A stretch of DNA of 64,000 nt from Larkinella arboricola. Its GTDB lineage: Bacteria > Bacteroidota > Bacteroidia > Cytophagales > Spirosomataceae. Where the stretch lies: the NCBI RefSeq assembly GCF_003259745.1, contig NZ_QLMC01000004.1:434001-498000 (forward strand), read 5' to 3'. Of the stretch, positions 35,103 to 43,905 are shown in pieces. Under the pieces are notes generated by a model, which did not search any database, was not told the origin of the DNA, and saw only the letters and a list, made by a program, of their open reading frames with translations. Position 1 is the stretch's first letter. Each line of letters starts with the position of its first letter. Made by a program: the position numbers and the translations under genes.

Positions 35103-36560
35103 TTACAATTGCTTCCGCAACCGGGCCACCGGAATGTTTAACTGTTCACGGTATTTAGCCACCGTCCGGCGGGCAATATTGTATCCGCGCTCGTTGAGCA
35201 TTTTTTCGAGTTTGTCGTCCGAAAGCGGATTGCCTTTGGGTTCATGGTCGATAAACTCCTTCAGGATATTCTTGACCTCCCGGCTGCTGACATCCTCGCC
35301 CGAATCCGTCGAAATCCCTTCGGAGAAAAAGTATTTGAGGGGATAAATCCCAAACTCGGTCTGAACGGATTTGCTGTTGGCCACGCGCGAAATCGTCGAA
35401 ACGTCCATGTCAATCATGGTGGCAATGTCCTTCAGAATCATGGGCCGGAGCTTGGTTTCGTCACCTTCCAGAAAAAAGTCGTACTGGAATTTGACGATGG
35501 CGTTCATCGTTTTAAGCAGCGTGGCCTGGCGTTGCTTGATGGCGTCGATAAACCACTTGGCCGCGTCGAGTTTCTGTTTGACAAACGAAACGGTTTCTTT
35601 CAGCGATCGGTTGTTTTTATCGCTCTTCTCGTAGGTGTCGAGCATCTCGGCAAACGACCGGCTGATGCGAAGTTCGGGCGCATTGCGGGAATTCAGCGTC
35701 AGTTCGAGCTTGCCGTTGTTGTTGGTCAGAATAAAATCCGGAATGAGGTATTGAACGGCACTGTCTTCACCCTCGACCGAACCCGGTTTCGGATTCAGCT
35801 TGGTGATGATCTGAATCACTTTCTTGAGCTGGTCTTCCGTGATATTCAGTCGTTTCTGGATTTTGTCGTAGTGCTTTTTCGAGAATTCTTCAAAAAGGTC
35901 CTCGATAATCCGGATTGCCAGCGGAACGGCGGGGTCCGACAGATCTTTCCGCTGGAGTTGCAGCAGCAGACATTCCTGCAATGAACGGGCGGCAATGCCC
36001 GGCGGGTCGAAGGTCTGAATCCGCTTCAACACGGTATCAAGCTCCTCGATATCGGTAAAAATATTATGCGAAAAGGCCAGGTCGTTGACAATGGCCTGCA
36101 TCGACCGCCGGATGTAACCGTCGTTTTCGATGCTGCCAATGAGTTGCATTCCAATGACTTCCTGCCGCTCATCGAGGTTCAGATAACCAAACTGCTGCAT
36201 CAGCGTATCGGTGAGCGTCGAACGGTTGGCCACCGGCATCTCGCGTTCTTCTTCGCCGTAATTGCCGTCGCCCTGCATTTTGTACCCGTTGTAGTCGTCT
36301 TCGTTTAGATAACTGCCCAGGTCAACTTCGTCGTTGCGCTCTTTATAATCATCATCGTTATAGTCATCCGCAAACGGATCATCGGAGTTGGGTTCGTCGA
36401 AATCAGTATCAAGACCCTCTTCCAGAGCCGGGTTAATTTCCAGTTCTTCTTCAATACGGGTTTCCAGCTCTGCCGTCGGAATCTGCAACAGTTTAATAAA
36501 CTGAATCTGCTGCGGAGATAACTTTTGCTGGAGTGATTGGGTAAGGCTAAGTCTTTGCAT
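35103..36560 (-). CDS. rpoN: RNA polymerase sigma-54 factor
   Basis: About 485 residues from MQRLSLTQSLQQKLSPQQIQFIKLLQIP, the activator-binding region I rich in Gln and Leu; the Met 12 codons earlier lacks family support. Region II is very acidic (EEGLDTDFDEPNSDDPFADDYNDDDYKERNDE split over about 55-95). The core-binding region and the C-terminal DNA-binding region follow, with the RpoN box ARRTVAKYRE near the end. It directs RNA polymerase to -24/-12 promoters with AAA+ activators, none of which is encoded in this window. Confidence 0.95.
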   Translation of the reverse strand: MQRLSLTQSLQQKLSPQQIQFIKLLQIPTAELETRIEEELEINPALEEGLDTDFDEPNSDDPFADDYNDDDYKERNDEVDLGSYLNEDDYNGYKMQGDGNYGEEEREMPVANRSTLTDTLMQQFGYLNLDERQEVIGMQLIGSIENDGYIRRSMQAIVNDLAFSHNIFTDIEELDTVLKRIQTFDPPGIAARSLQECLLLQLQRKDLSDPAVPLAIRIIEDLFEEFSKKHYDKIQKRLNITEDQLKKVIQIITKLNPKPGSVEGEDSAVQYLIPDFILTNNNGKLELTLNSRNAPELRISRSFAEMLDTYEKSDKNNRSLKETVSFVKQKLDAAKWFIDAIKQRQATLLKTMNAIVKFQYDFFLEGDETKLRPMILKDIATMIDMDVSTISRVANSKSVQTEFGIYPLKYFFSEGISTDSGEDVSSREVKNILKEFIDHEPKGNPLSDDKLEKMLNERGYNIARRTVAKYREQLNIPVARLRKQL

Positions 36561-36814
36561 AAGGTAACAATATTCTGGTCCACAACCTCTTGGCACGGTA
36601 TTTTGGGCGCTCCTATCAAATTCCAGACCAATTTTAAAAAAATAATGTTATCCGTCCTACTTAATTTTATCTAAGAAGAATATATAAGTCTGATAATTAA
36701 GATATTGTTTGGGATGTTTTTCAATTATTGGTTCGCAACCCGTAGAAGAAGTCGCTTCATATTTCGCCGAATGACGTAACTTTACGGCTGTCTTTCACTT
36801 ATTTACTTTTCAGA

Positions 36815-38269
36815 ATGAGTCTTTTACCTGTTAAACAATTGCTCGCGTCTGACACAACCGGCCAAACCGTTACCGTCAAAGGCTGGGTTCGAACCAAGCG
36901 GGAAAGCAAAAACGCCATTTTCATCGCCATTAACGACGGCTCGACGATCCATAACCTACAGGCCGTTGCCGAACCGGGTCAATTCAACGAAGAGACCATC
37001 CGGCTGGTAACGACCGGTGCCTGCGTGGCCATTACCGGAACCCTGGTGGAGTCGCAGGGGTCGGGGCAGAAAGTAGAGGTAAAGGCAACAGACATTCATA
37101 TCTACGGGCCCGCCGATCCGGATAAATATCCGTTGCAGCCCAAGAAACATTCGATGGAGTTTCTGCGGGAAATCGCCCACCTGCGCCCGCGTACCAATAC
37201 GTTCAGCGCCGTGCTCCGGATTCGGCACGCCCTGGCTTTTGCCATCCATCAATACTTCAACGACAACGGTTTTTTCTACCTGCATACGCCCATCATTACC
37301 GCTTCGGATGCGGAGGGGGCGGGCGAGATGTTCCGCGTCACAACGCTGGATCTGGACAAGCTGCCGCGCACGGAAGAAGGGGCTATCGACTATAAGCAGG
37401 ACTTTTTTGGCCGTGAAACCAACCTGACGGTTTCGGGGCAACTGGAAGGCGAACTGGGCGCGCTGGCGCTGTCGAAAATCTATACCTTCGGGCCGACGTT
37501 CCGGGCCGAAAACTCCAACACCACGCGCCACCTGGCCGAATTCTGGATGGTGGAGCCGGAAATGGCCTTCTACGAACTGGAAGACAACATGAATCTGGCC
37601 GAGGATTTTGTGAAATCCGTGATCGGCTACGCCATGCAACACTGCGCCGACGACCTGAAATTTCTGGAAACCCGGCTGCTGGAAGAGGAAAAAAATAAAC
37701 CGCAGGCCGAACGCAGCCCGATGCCGCTGCTTGAAAAGCTGTCGTTTGTTGTCAACAACGATTTTCAGCGACTGACGTACACCGAAGCCATCAACATTCT
37801 GCTGCAATCGAAACCGCATAAGGAAAAGAAATTCCAGTATCCCGTTGGCTGGGGTGTCGACCTGCAATCGGAACACGAGCGGTTTCTGGTGGAAAAACAC
37901 TTTAAAAAACCCGTTATCCTGACCAACTACCCGCGAGAAATCAAGTCGTTCTATATGAAGCAGGACGAGCCGTCGTCGGCGGCTCCCGGACCGACCGTGC
38001 GGGCTATGGACGTGCTGTTTCCCGGTATTGGCGAGATCATTGGCGGTTCGCAGCGGGAAGATGATTACGAGAAACTCATGGAGCGGGTGCAGGAAGTCGG
38101 CGTTGATCCGGCCAACATCTGGTGGTTCCTCGAAACCCGTCAGTTTGGCTCGGCTCCGCACGCCGGTTTTGGTCTGGGCTTCGAGCGGCTGGTGCTGTTC
38201 GTGACGGGCATGAGCAACATTCGGGATGTAATTCCGTTCCCAAGAACGCCGAAGAGCGCGGAGTTTTAA
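36815..38269 (+). CDS. asnS: Asparagine--tRNA ligase
   Basis: 484 residues. The N-terminal OB-fold ([25 protein letters not shown]) binds the anticodon. The class II catalytic domain shows the motif 2 region [25 protein letters not shown] and motif 3 [15 protein letters not shown]. The insertion around 265-320 is usual for bacterial AsnRS. Asn rather than Asp specificity rests on overall likeness, including HAGFG and the [11 protein letters not shown] segment. The gene stands alone and ends at a good terminator. Confidence 0.95.
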   Translation: MSLLPVKQLLASDTTGQTVTVKGWVRTKRESKNAIFIAINDGSTIHNLQAVAEPGQFNEETIRLVTTGACVAITGTLVESQGSGQKVEVKATDIHIYGPADPDKYPLQPKKHSMEFLREIAHLRPRTNTFSAVLRIRHALAFAIHQYFNDNGFFYLHTPIITASDAEGAGEMFRVTTLDLDKLPRTEEGAIDYKQDFFGRETNLTVSGQLEGELGALALSKIYTFGPTFRAENSNTTRHLAEFWMVEPEMAFYELEDNMNLAEDFVKSVIGYAMQHCADDLKFLETRLLEEEKNKPQAERSPMPLLEKLSFVVNNDFQRLTYTEAINILLQSKPHKEKKFQYPVGWGVDLQSEHERFLVEKHFKKPVILTNYPREIKSFYMKQDEPSSAAPGPTVRAMDVLFPGIGEIIGGSQREDDYEKLMERVQEVGVDPANIWWFLETRQFGSAPHAGFGLGFERLVLFVTGMSNIRDVIPFPRTPKSAEF

Positions 38270-38295
38270 GCCGTACGTAGTCAGAAATAAATCAG

Positions 38296-38334
38296 GGAGG
38301 ATAGGGCAATTCGGTTGCTCTGTCCTCCTTTTTT
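38296..38334 (+). terminator. Terminator of asnS
   Basis: 14-base arms GGAGGATAGGGCAA / TTGCTCTGTCCTCC (two G-U pairs), a TTCGG-type loop and six T, 26 bases after the asnS stop. Confidence 0.85.
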
Positions 38335-38436
38335 GTTTCCCTCGTTCGCCGGTTGGCGGGCTTCAGGCACTTGGGTTCGGCTGATTCCGGGGCGTCGCGG
38401 AACAGAAGGGTTTAAAGTAAAAAAATAAAAAGACCA

Positions 38437-38460
38437 CGTAGGTTTTCGGTCAAATTTGTC
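38437..38460 (+). promoter_or_regulatory. Candidate ECF sigma promoter, copy 1 (before the sigma gene)
   Basis: CGTAGGTTTTC, seven bases, then TTTGTC. The same two elements with the same spacing recur at 39233-39256 before fecR. GTC in the -10 position is usual for ECF promoters. The sigma gene starts 53 bases downstream, which points to autoregulation. Confidence 0.6.
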
Positions 38461-38513
38461 TTTAAAACAGAAGTGCTTATTCCTGACCCCTAATTGCTTT
38501 TAAACCGTAGTGT

Positions 38514-39197
38514 ATGCAGGTTAACTCTACCTCGGAAAATCCGGAACAGAACGTTCCGCAAGGCTGGTCCCGCGAACGGTTCGACGCTGGTTTATCGCTG
38601 TCGGCAGCGTCCGGAACTTCGGAAGTGGATGCGGAGCTTTTTATCCGGAAAGCATTTGACGAAGACCCGCAAAAAGGCTGCGAGCTACTTTTCCGGTTGT
38701 ACTACCGGGTGTTGTGTACCCATGCCGTCCGGTTTGTTTATTCCCGTGATATGGCCGAAGACCTGGTGGCCGACGTTTTTTATACCTTCTGGAATACCCA
38801 GGCATTTCGTTCCGTCAGGCTTTCCTATCGTTCGTACCTGTTTCGTTCGGTGCGGAACCGGGCCTACAATTACCTGCTGAACGAACTGAAAAAAAATGAT
38901 TCCCTCGAGTCGGCCACGCAGCACGAAACGCCCCCGTCCGACCGGCCCGAACCGATCATGCATTTTGAGGAACTGTATCACAAGGTCGATGAGCTGGTTG
39001 CGACCTTGCCGCCCCAGTGTCAGAAAGTATTTCTAATGAACCGTTTTGAAGGGAAAAAAAGCCGTGTAATTGCCGACGAACTGCACCTGTCTGTCCGCAC
39101 CGTGGAAGGGCACATTGCCAAAGCCCTGGCTACGTTGCGCAACGGTCTGAAAGACCACTGGGTCGAACTGGTCCTGCTCGTGTGCTTTTCTTTTTGA
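38514..39197 (+). CDS. RNA polymerase ECF sigma-70 factor (FecI-like)
   Basis: 227 residues. After a hydrophilic N-terminus of about 50 residues, region 2 reads LLFRLYYRVLCTHAVRFVYSRDMAEDLVADVFYTFWNT and region 4 reads LPPQCQKVFLMNRFEGKKSRVIADELHLSVRTVEGHIAKAL. This is the Bacteroidota ECF group that works with FecR-type anti-sigma factors. The next genes, fecR and an STN-bearing susC, form the signalling chain from ligand at the outer membrane to sigma release. A possible shared promoter motif lies before this gene and before fecR. Confidence 0.92.
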   Translation: MQVNSTSENPEQNVPQGWSRERFDAGLSLSAASGTSEVDAELFIRKAFDEDPQKGCELLFRLYYRVLCTHAVRFVYSRDMAEDLVADVFYTFWNTQAFRSVRLSYRSYLFRSVRNRAYNYLLNELKKNDSLESATQHETPPSDRPEPIMHFEELYHKVDELVATLPPQCQKVFLMNRFEGKKSRVIADELHLSVRTVEGHIAKALATLRNGLKDHWVELVLLVCFSF

Positions 39198-39232
39198 TAA
39201 CCCATCCGTCCGACATTTTTCAGACTCAACTG

Positions 39233-39256
39233 CGTAGGTTTTCCACTGATTTTGTC
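39233..39256 (+). promoter_or_regulatory. Candidate ECF sigma promoter, copy 2 (before fecR)
   Basis: CGTAGGTTTTC, seven bases, TTTGTC, identical in both elements and spacing to the copy at 38437-38460. It lies between the sigma and fecR genes, 29 bases before the fecR start, so the fecR-susCD unit can be expressed apart from the sigma gene. Confidence 0.6.
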
Positions 39257-39285
39257 CCACGTATAGATGTCGCTTCAATACCAGT

Positions 39286-40287
39286 ATGATTCCTTCGGTA
39301 ACTAAAAACCTGCTATTCGATCACTTCGCGGGCCGAACGACCCCCCTGCAAAAACGATTGATTGAAGAATGGTCGCGTGACGAGGCCAATCAGGAAACCT
39401 TTTACCAGTGGCTGGCCGAGTGGGAACAGCAGGCTCCGCTGTACCTGCCCGAAACCGACCATGCCCTGCACCGCTACCGGCAGCACATGGAAAACAGGCC
39501 GGTCGTTGATGGGGTGGTTCAGCAGCCGGATCAAAGCGGACACACCACCCGAAACCGTCCGTTCTGGACCCGCTGGCTGGTGGCGGCTTCAGCGCTGATT
39601 CTGCTGGGGCTGACCGGCTGGCTTTACCGCAAAACGCTGCTCTACGAATCGTACCGGACAGACTTTGGCGAAACCCGGATGTTTGAACTGGCCGATGGCA
39701 GCCGGGTGACGTTAAATGCCAATTCGTTGTTGCAGGTGCCCCGGATCGGTTTTGGCAACTACAGCCGGGAAGTACTGCTGCAGGGTGAAGCGTATTTCTC
39801 GGTGGTTCATACCGTTGACGACCAGAAGTTTATTGTAAAAACCGACAAAGGCGTCGATGTGGTCGTGCTCGGAACGGAGTTCAGTGTGTATGCCCGTTCG
39901 CGGGGTGCAAAAGTTCTGCTGAACAAAGGCAAAGTTCAGGTGCGGTATGAGGTCGAAAAAAAAACCGGTCAGGTTTTCCTTAAACCCGGTGACTTGCTGA
40001 CGATTGAGGGCCAACGGCGCCCCAACGTTCGAACCGTGATTGCCCGCAAGTATGCCGCCTGGAAGGATCACCGCTTTCTGTTTGAAAACACGAAAATCAG
40101 CGAACTGATTGAGATGCTGGCGGATATCTACGGCCTGAAGGTCGAAATCAAAAGCGAAAAACTGGCTAACCGGACGCTGGATGGCTCGTTTCAGGCTAAA
40201 AACGCCGACGAATTTCTGAGTGTGATTGCCGAGTTGCTCCAGATTACTGTACACCGTCAGGGGCATACCGTCTTGTTTCAAGAGTAA
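39286..40287 (+). CDS. FecR family anti-sigma factor
   Basis: 333 residues. The N-terminal cytoplasmic part (residues 1-95, KRLIEEWSRDEANQETFYQWLAEWEQ) binds the sigma factor, one membrane helix follows (about 97-114, WLVAASALILLGLTGWLY), then the periplasmic FecR domain (RTDFGETRMFELADGSRVTLNANSLL, about 119-215) and a C-terminal DUF4974 domain (FLFENTKISELIEMLADIYGLKVEI, about 258-330). It relays the signal from the STN domain of SusC, encoded 31 bases downstream, to the sigma factor upstream. Confidence 0.94.
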   Translation: MIPSVTKNLLFDHFAGRTTPLQKRLIEEWSRDEANQETFYQWLAEWEQQAPLYLPETDHALHRYRQHMENRPVVDGVVQQPDQSGHTTRNRPFWTRWLVAASALILLGLTGWLYRKTLLYESYRTDFGETRMFELADGSRVTLNANSLLQVPRIGFGNYSREVLLQGEAYFSVVHTVDDQKFIVKTDKGVDVVVLGTEFSVYARSRGAKVLLNKGKVQVRYEVEKKTGQVFLKPGDLLTIEGQRRPNVRTVIARKYAAWKDHRFLFENTKISELIEMLADIYGLKVEIKSEKLANRTLDGSFQAKNADEFLSVIAELLQITVHRQGHTVLFQE

Positions 40288-40318
40288 TTTCTAACCTGCG
40301 CATAACCTGTTTTCTCGT

Positions 40319-43300
40319 ATGAAAAATTTATTACCAACTCGTTTTAAGGCAGGGCTTCTTGTAATGGCGTTCTGTGTTGCTGAGACCCCCGGCTGGTCGC
40401 AGACGCTGGCCATGACCCGGCAGGTCGCCCGCAAGGCCAAAACGGCAATTGCTCCCGAAACGCGCCCGTTGAAAGACGTCCTGAGGGAGATCAAAAGCCG
40501 TTATAATGTCGATATTTTGCTCGAAGGAGGTTTGATTGACGGCATACGGGTAGCCGCCGAGGTCGTCGATTTCAATCAGAGTGTCGAACGGAACCTGACT
40601 AAGATTCTGCGGCCCAATCAATTACACTACAAAAAAATTAAGGCAGGTTCGTACCTGATTCTGGACGAAAAGAAGGGGCCAAAGTCTACCGACGATCAGC
40701 CATTAACATATATCCATTCGGAAGGTTTTGGTAATCAGCTGCCTGGCGAAAAATCGGCTGAGGATTCCGCTCTGCCATCCGGCAGGGGGGCGGAAACCGT
40801 GGCGGATGTGACCGTGCGGGGTAAAGTAACGGACGACGAAAAAGGGAGCGGGCTGCCCGGGGTGAGTGTGGTGCTGAAAGGTACGCAGCGGGGGGCAACC
40901 ACCGATCCCGACGGTAATTTTTCAATTGTCGTTCCCGACGGCAAGGCTGTCCTGGTATTTAGTTTTGTTGGTTACGAAGCGCAGGAAGTGACCGTCGGAA
41001 ACCGTACATCCATCAACATCAGCCTGAAAGCGGATACCAAATCCCTGAACGAAGTAGTCGTGGTGGGCTACGGTACGCAGAAAAAAGCAAACCTGACCGG
41101 AGCGGTTTCCACCGTGGGCGGGGAGGTGCTCGAAAGCCGTCCGCTGGTCAATCTGGCGCAGGGCTTGCAGGGGTTGGTGCCGAACCTGAACATCAACATC
41201 AACAGCGGGGCGCCGGGCCGGGGGGCTACCTACAACGTCCGGGGAACTACGTCCATCAACGGGGGCGGGCCGCTGGTGCTGGTCGATGGGGTGCAGATGG
41301 ACCCAAACCTGATCAATCCGGCGGATGTCGCCAGCGTGACCGTCCTGAAAGATGCGGCTTCGGCGGCTGTCTACGGGGTTCGCGGGGCCTACGGGGTTAT
41401 TTTGATTACCACCAAAACGCCCAAAAAGAACGCACCGTTGCGGGTCAATTATTCGGGTTCGATCACCACCACCCGGCCGACGCGCCTGCCCAAATACGTT
41501 AATTCCGTCCAGTACATCCGGATGCACCGCGAAGCCGACGCCACCGGGGCCAGCAGTGGCGGTTCGCAGGCCACCGAAAAGTTTACGGAACTCGACCTGG
41601 CCAATGCCGAAAAATACCTGGCCGATCCGGCGAACAACCTGCCGGTTTATGTCGATCCGGGCAACCCGTCGAAATACCGTTACGTCGGCAATACCGACTG
41701 GATTGCCGAACAGTATCCGGGCTGGGCACCGATGACCGACCACAACCTGTCGCTGTCGGGTGGGGAGGGAAGAACGTCTTTCGTGGCTTCGCTGGGGTAT
41801 CTGGGGCAGAAAGGAATCCTGGACGTAGCCAACGAAACCTTCCGGCGCTACAACGCCAACCTGAAAGTATCGACGGAGGTAACCAAATGGATGGACCTGA
41901 ATTTCCGGTTTAACCTGAACCGGACCGAGGGCAACAGACCGACGCCCGCCAACACCGGCGGCACCGCCGAAAGCTGGATCAGTAACGACCTGCGCCCCAT
42001 CATGCCGGTCTACCATCCCGACGGAAATTTTTCCGGGCAGGGGAGCTTCACCAACCCCATTGCGCTGGCGACGCTGAACGGACGCTCGCTTGATAAGGCG
42101 AATGACCTGTGGCTCACCGGAGCTATCGTGCTGCGGCCCATCGAAGGCTTGCGGGTGGAGGCCAATTACACCTGGAATGGCTACAACCGGAACATCGAGC
42201 GCCACTGGAAAGAATACAACGAATACGGAGCCAACGGCGTGTTGCTCGGAACCTTCCCCTGGTCGCGCCCGAGCCGCGTCACGGAAGCGTATAACACGGA
42301 CACCTACACGGCGCTGAATGCCTACGCGGAATACCAGCGCACCTTCGGCACCAAACACAACATCAAGGCGCTGGTGGGTTACAACCAGGAATTGAAGCAG
42401 ATGAAATTCGATTCCAGCTCCATCAAAAACCTGATTGATCAGACCATCCCTGCGCCCAACCTCAACAACGACCCCGCGCCCGGCATTGGTGCCAGCCGGG
42501 GCGAGTGGGCCGTGAGCGGCACGTTTTTTCGCCTGAATTACGATTATGCCGGGAAATACCTGCTGGAGCTAAACGGACGGTATGACGGAACTTCCCGGTT
42601 TCCGCGCGGCAATCGCTACGTGTTCCTGCCGTCTATTTCGGCGGGCTGGCGGATTTCGGAAGAACCATTCTTTAAACCGCTGCAAAATGTGGTCAACGAC
42701 CTGAAATTCCGGGGGTCGTATGGAACACTGGGCAATCAGGCCGGTGACGTGCTGGGCAATTATCCGTACCTGGCCACCATGTCGGCGGGGTTAGTCAATT
42801 ACATCTTCGGGGGCCAGCGGGGGGGCGGCGTCGGCACACCGGGGCTGATTAGTGCCAATTTTACGTGGGAGAAAGTGACCACAATGGACCTCGGGGTGGA
42901 TTTTAGTTTGTTTAACAACCGCCTGATCACCAATTTCGACTGGTATATCCGGGATACGAAAGACATGATTGTCGGGGCGTCTCCGCTGCCCGCCGTCCTG
43001 GGAACCAGCGCCCCCCGGCAAAATGCGGCCAACCTGCGCACCAAAGGCTGGGAACTGAGCACTACCTGGCGCGACCGGATTAACAAGGACTGGACCTATG
43101 AGGTGACGCTGGCGTTGTCGGACTATACCGCCAGAATTACCAAATACGATTTGAACACCACCAATTCCATTACCAATCTGGGGAACGGCAACTATTACAA
43201 CGGCCAGCGGCTGAACGAAATCTGGGGGTTTGAAACCGCGGGCTTCTTTGCAACCGACGACGCGGCTGCTCAGGTGGATCAAAAGCAGATCTGGGGCGGT

Positions 43301-43882
43301 ACGTGGCTGGCCGGTGATATTCAGTACAAAGACCAGAACGGAGATGGTAAGATTACGCGGGGCGTCAACACCCTGTCGGACCCCGGCGACCAGAAAGTTA
43401 TCGGGAACTCGACCCCGCGCTACCAGTTTGGCCTGAACCTGTCAACGCAGTACAGAAACTTCGACTTCACGATGCTGGTGCAGGGAATTGGCAAACGGGA
43501 TCTGGCGCTTTCGGGACGCCAGTTCTGGGGTTTTACCAGTGAGTGGGATGTGCCGCTGCAACCGATTCTGGACTACTGGACGCCCGAAAATACGGGTGCC
43601 TACTACCCCCGGATGCGGTTTGGCGGAGGGGGGAATTTCCAGCCGCAGACCAAATACCTACAGAACGGGGCCTACGCGCGGCTGAAAAACATCTCGCTGG
43701 GGTATACCCTGCCTCGGGCTTTGACCAACAAAATCAAACTGCAAACCGTGCGGGTGTACGTAACCGGGCAGAATTTGTTTGAGGTCACGAAGTTTTACAA
43801 GGCACTCGACCCGGAAACCTTCAGCCAGGGCGCTTATCCGCTGAACCGGGCGTTATCCGGGGGCATCCAGATTGGTCTTTAA
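40319..43882 (+). CDS. SusC/RagA TonB-linked receptor with STN signalling domain
   Basis: 1187 residues. After the signal peptide (ending WSQ, about residue 28) comes an STN domain (PLKDVLREIKSRYNVDILLEGG, NQSVERNLTKIL, about 50-115) that contacts FecR. A linker leads to a carboxypeptidase-regulatory-like domain (RGKVTDDEKGSGLPGVSVVLKGT, about 165-235), the SusC signature VVVGYGTQKKANLTGAVSTV, a plug (LVLVDGVQMDPNLINPADVASVTVLKDAASAAVYGVRGAYGVI split over about 255-365) and the barrel. It imports an unknown ligand and reports its presence to the FecR/sigma pair. Confidence 0.95.
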   Translation: MKNLLPTRFKAGLLVMAFCVAETPGWSQTLAMTRQVARKAKTAIAPETRPLKDVLREIKSRYNVDILLEGGLIDGIRVAAEVVDFNQSVERNLTKILRPNQLHYKKIKAGSYLILDEKKGPKSTDDQPLTYIHSEGFGNQLPGEKSAEDSALPSGRGAETVADVTVRGKVTDDEKGSGLPGVSVVLKGTQRGATTDPDGNFSIVVPDGKAVLVFSFVGYEAQEVTVGNRTSINISLKADTKSLNEVVVVGYGTQKKANLTGAVSTVGGEVLESRPLVNLAQGLQGLVPNLNININSGAPGRGATYNVRGTTSINGGGPLVLVDGVQMDPNLINPADVASVTVLKDAASAAVYGVRGAYGVILITTKTPKKNAPLRVNYSGSITTTRPTRLPKYVNSVQYIRMHREADATGASSGGSQATEKFTELDLANAEKYLADPANNLPVYVDPGNPSKYRYVGNTDWIAEQYPGWAPMTDHNLSLSGGEGRTSFVASLGYLGQKGILDVANETFRRYNANLKVSTEVTKWMDLNFRFNLNRTEGNRPTPANTGGTAESWISNDLRPIMPVYHPDGNFSGQGSFTNPIALATLNGRSLDKANDLWLTGAIVLRPIEGLRVEANYTWNGYNRNIERHWKEYNEYGANGVLLGTFPWSRPSRVTEAYNTDTYTALNAYAEYQRTFGTKHNIKALVGYNQELKQMKFDSSSIKNLIDQTIPAPNLNNDPAPGIGASRGEWAVSGTFFRLNYDYAGKYLLELNGRYDGTSRFPRGNRYVFLPSISAGWRISEEPFFKPLQNVVNDLKFRGSYGTLGNQAGDVLGNYPYLATMSAGLVNYIFGGQRGGGVGTPGLISANFTWEKVTTMDLGVDFSLFNNRLITNFDWYIRDTKDMIVGASPLPAVLGTSAPRQNAANLRTKGWELSTTWRDRINKDWTYEVTLALSDYTARITKYDLNTTNSITNLGNGNYYNGQRLNEIWGFETAGFFATDDAAAQVDQKQIWGGTWLAGDIQYKDQNGDGKITRGVNTLSDPGDQKVIGNSTPRYQFGLNLSTQYRNFDFTMLVQGIGKRDLALSGRQFWGFTSEWDVPLQPILDYWTPENTGAYYPRMRFGGGGNFQPQTKYLQNGAYARLKNISLGYTLPRALTNKIKLQTVRVYVTGQNLFEVTKFYKALDPETFSQGAYPLNRALSGGIQIGL

Positions 43883-43905
43883 GTTTTACGAAAAGCAATA
43901 CCGTC

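Noticed and set aside
36956-38161. 401-codon open frame antisense to asnS
   Set aside because: It is the mirror of a conserved tRNA synthetase gene; the product is Phe/Gly/Arg-rich and unlike any family.
40922-42358. 478-codon open frame antisense to the STN-susC gene
   Set aside because: The sense frame is a clear SusC protein; the antisense product is Arg/Gly/Val-rich with no domain, as expected in G/C-rich coding DNA.
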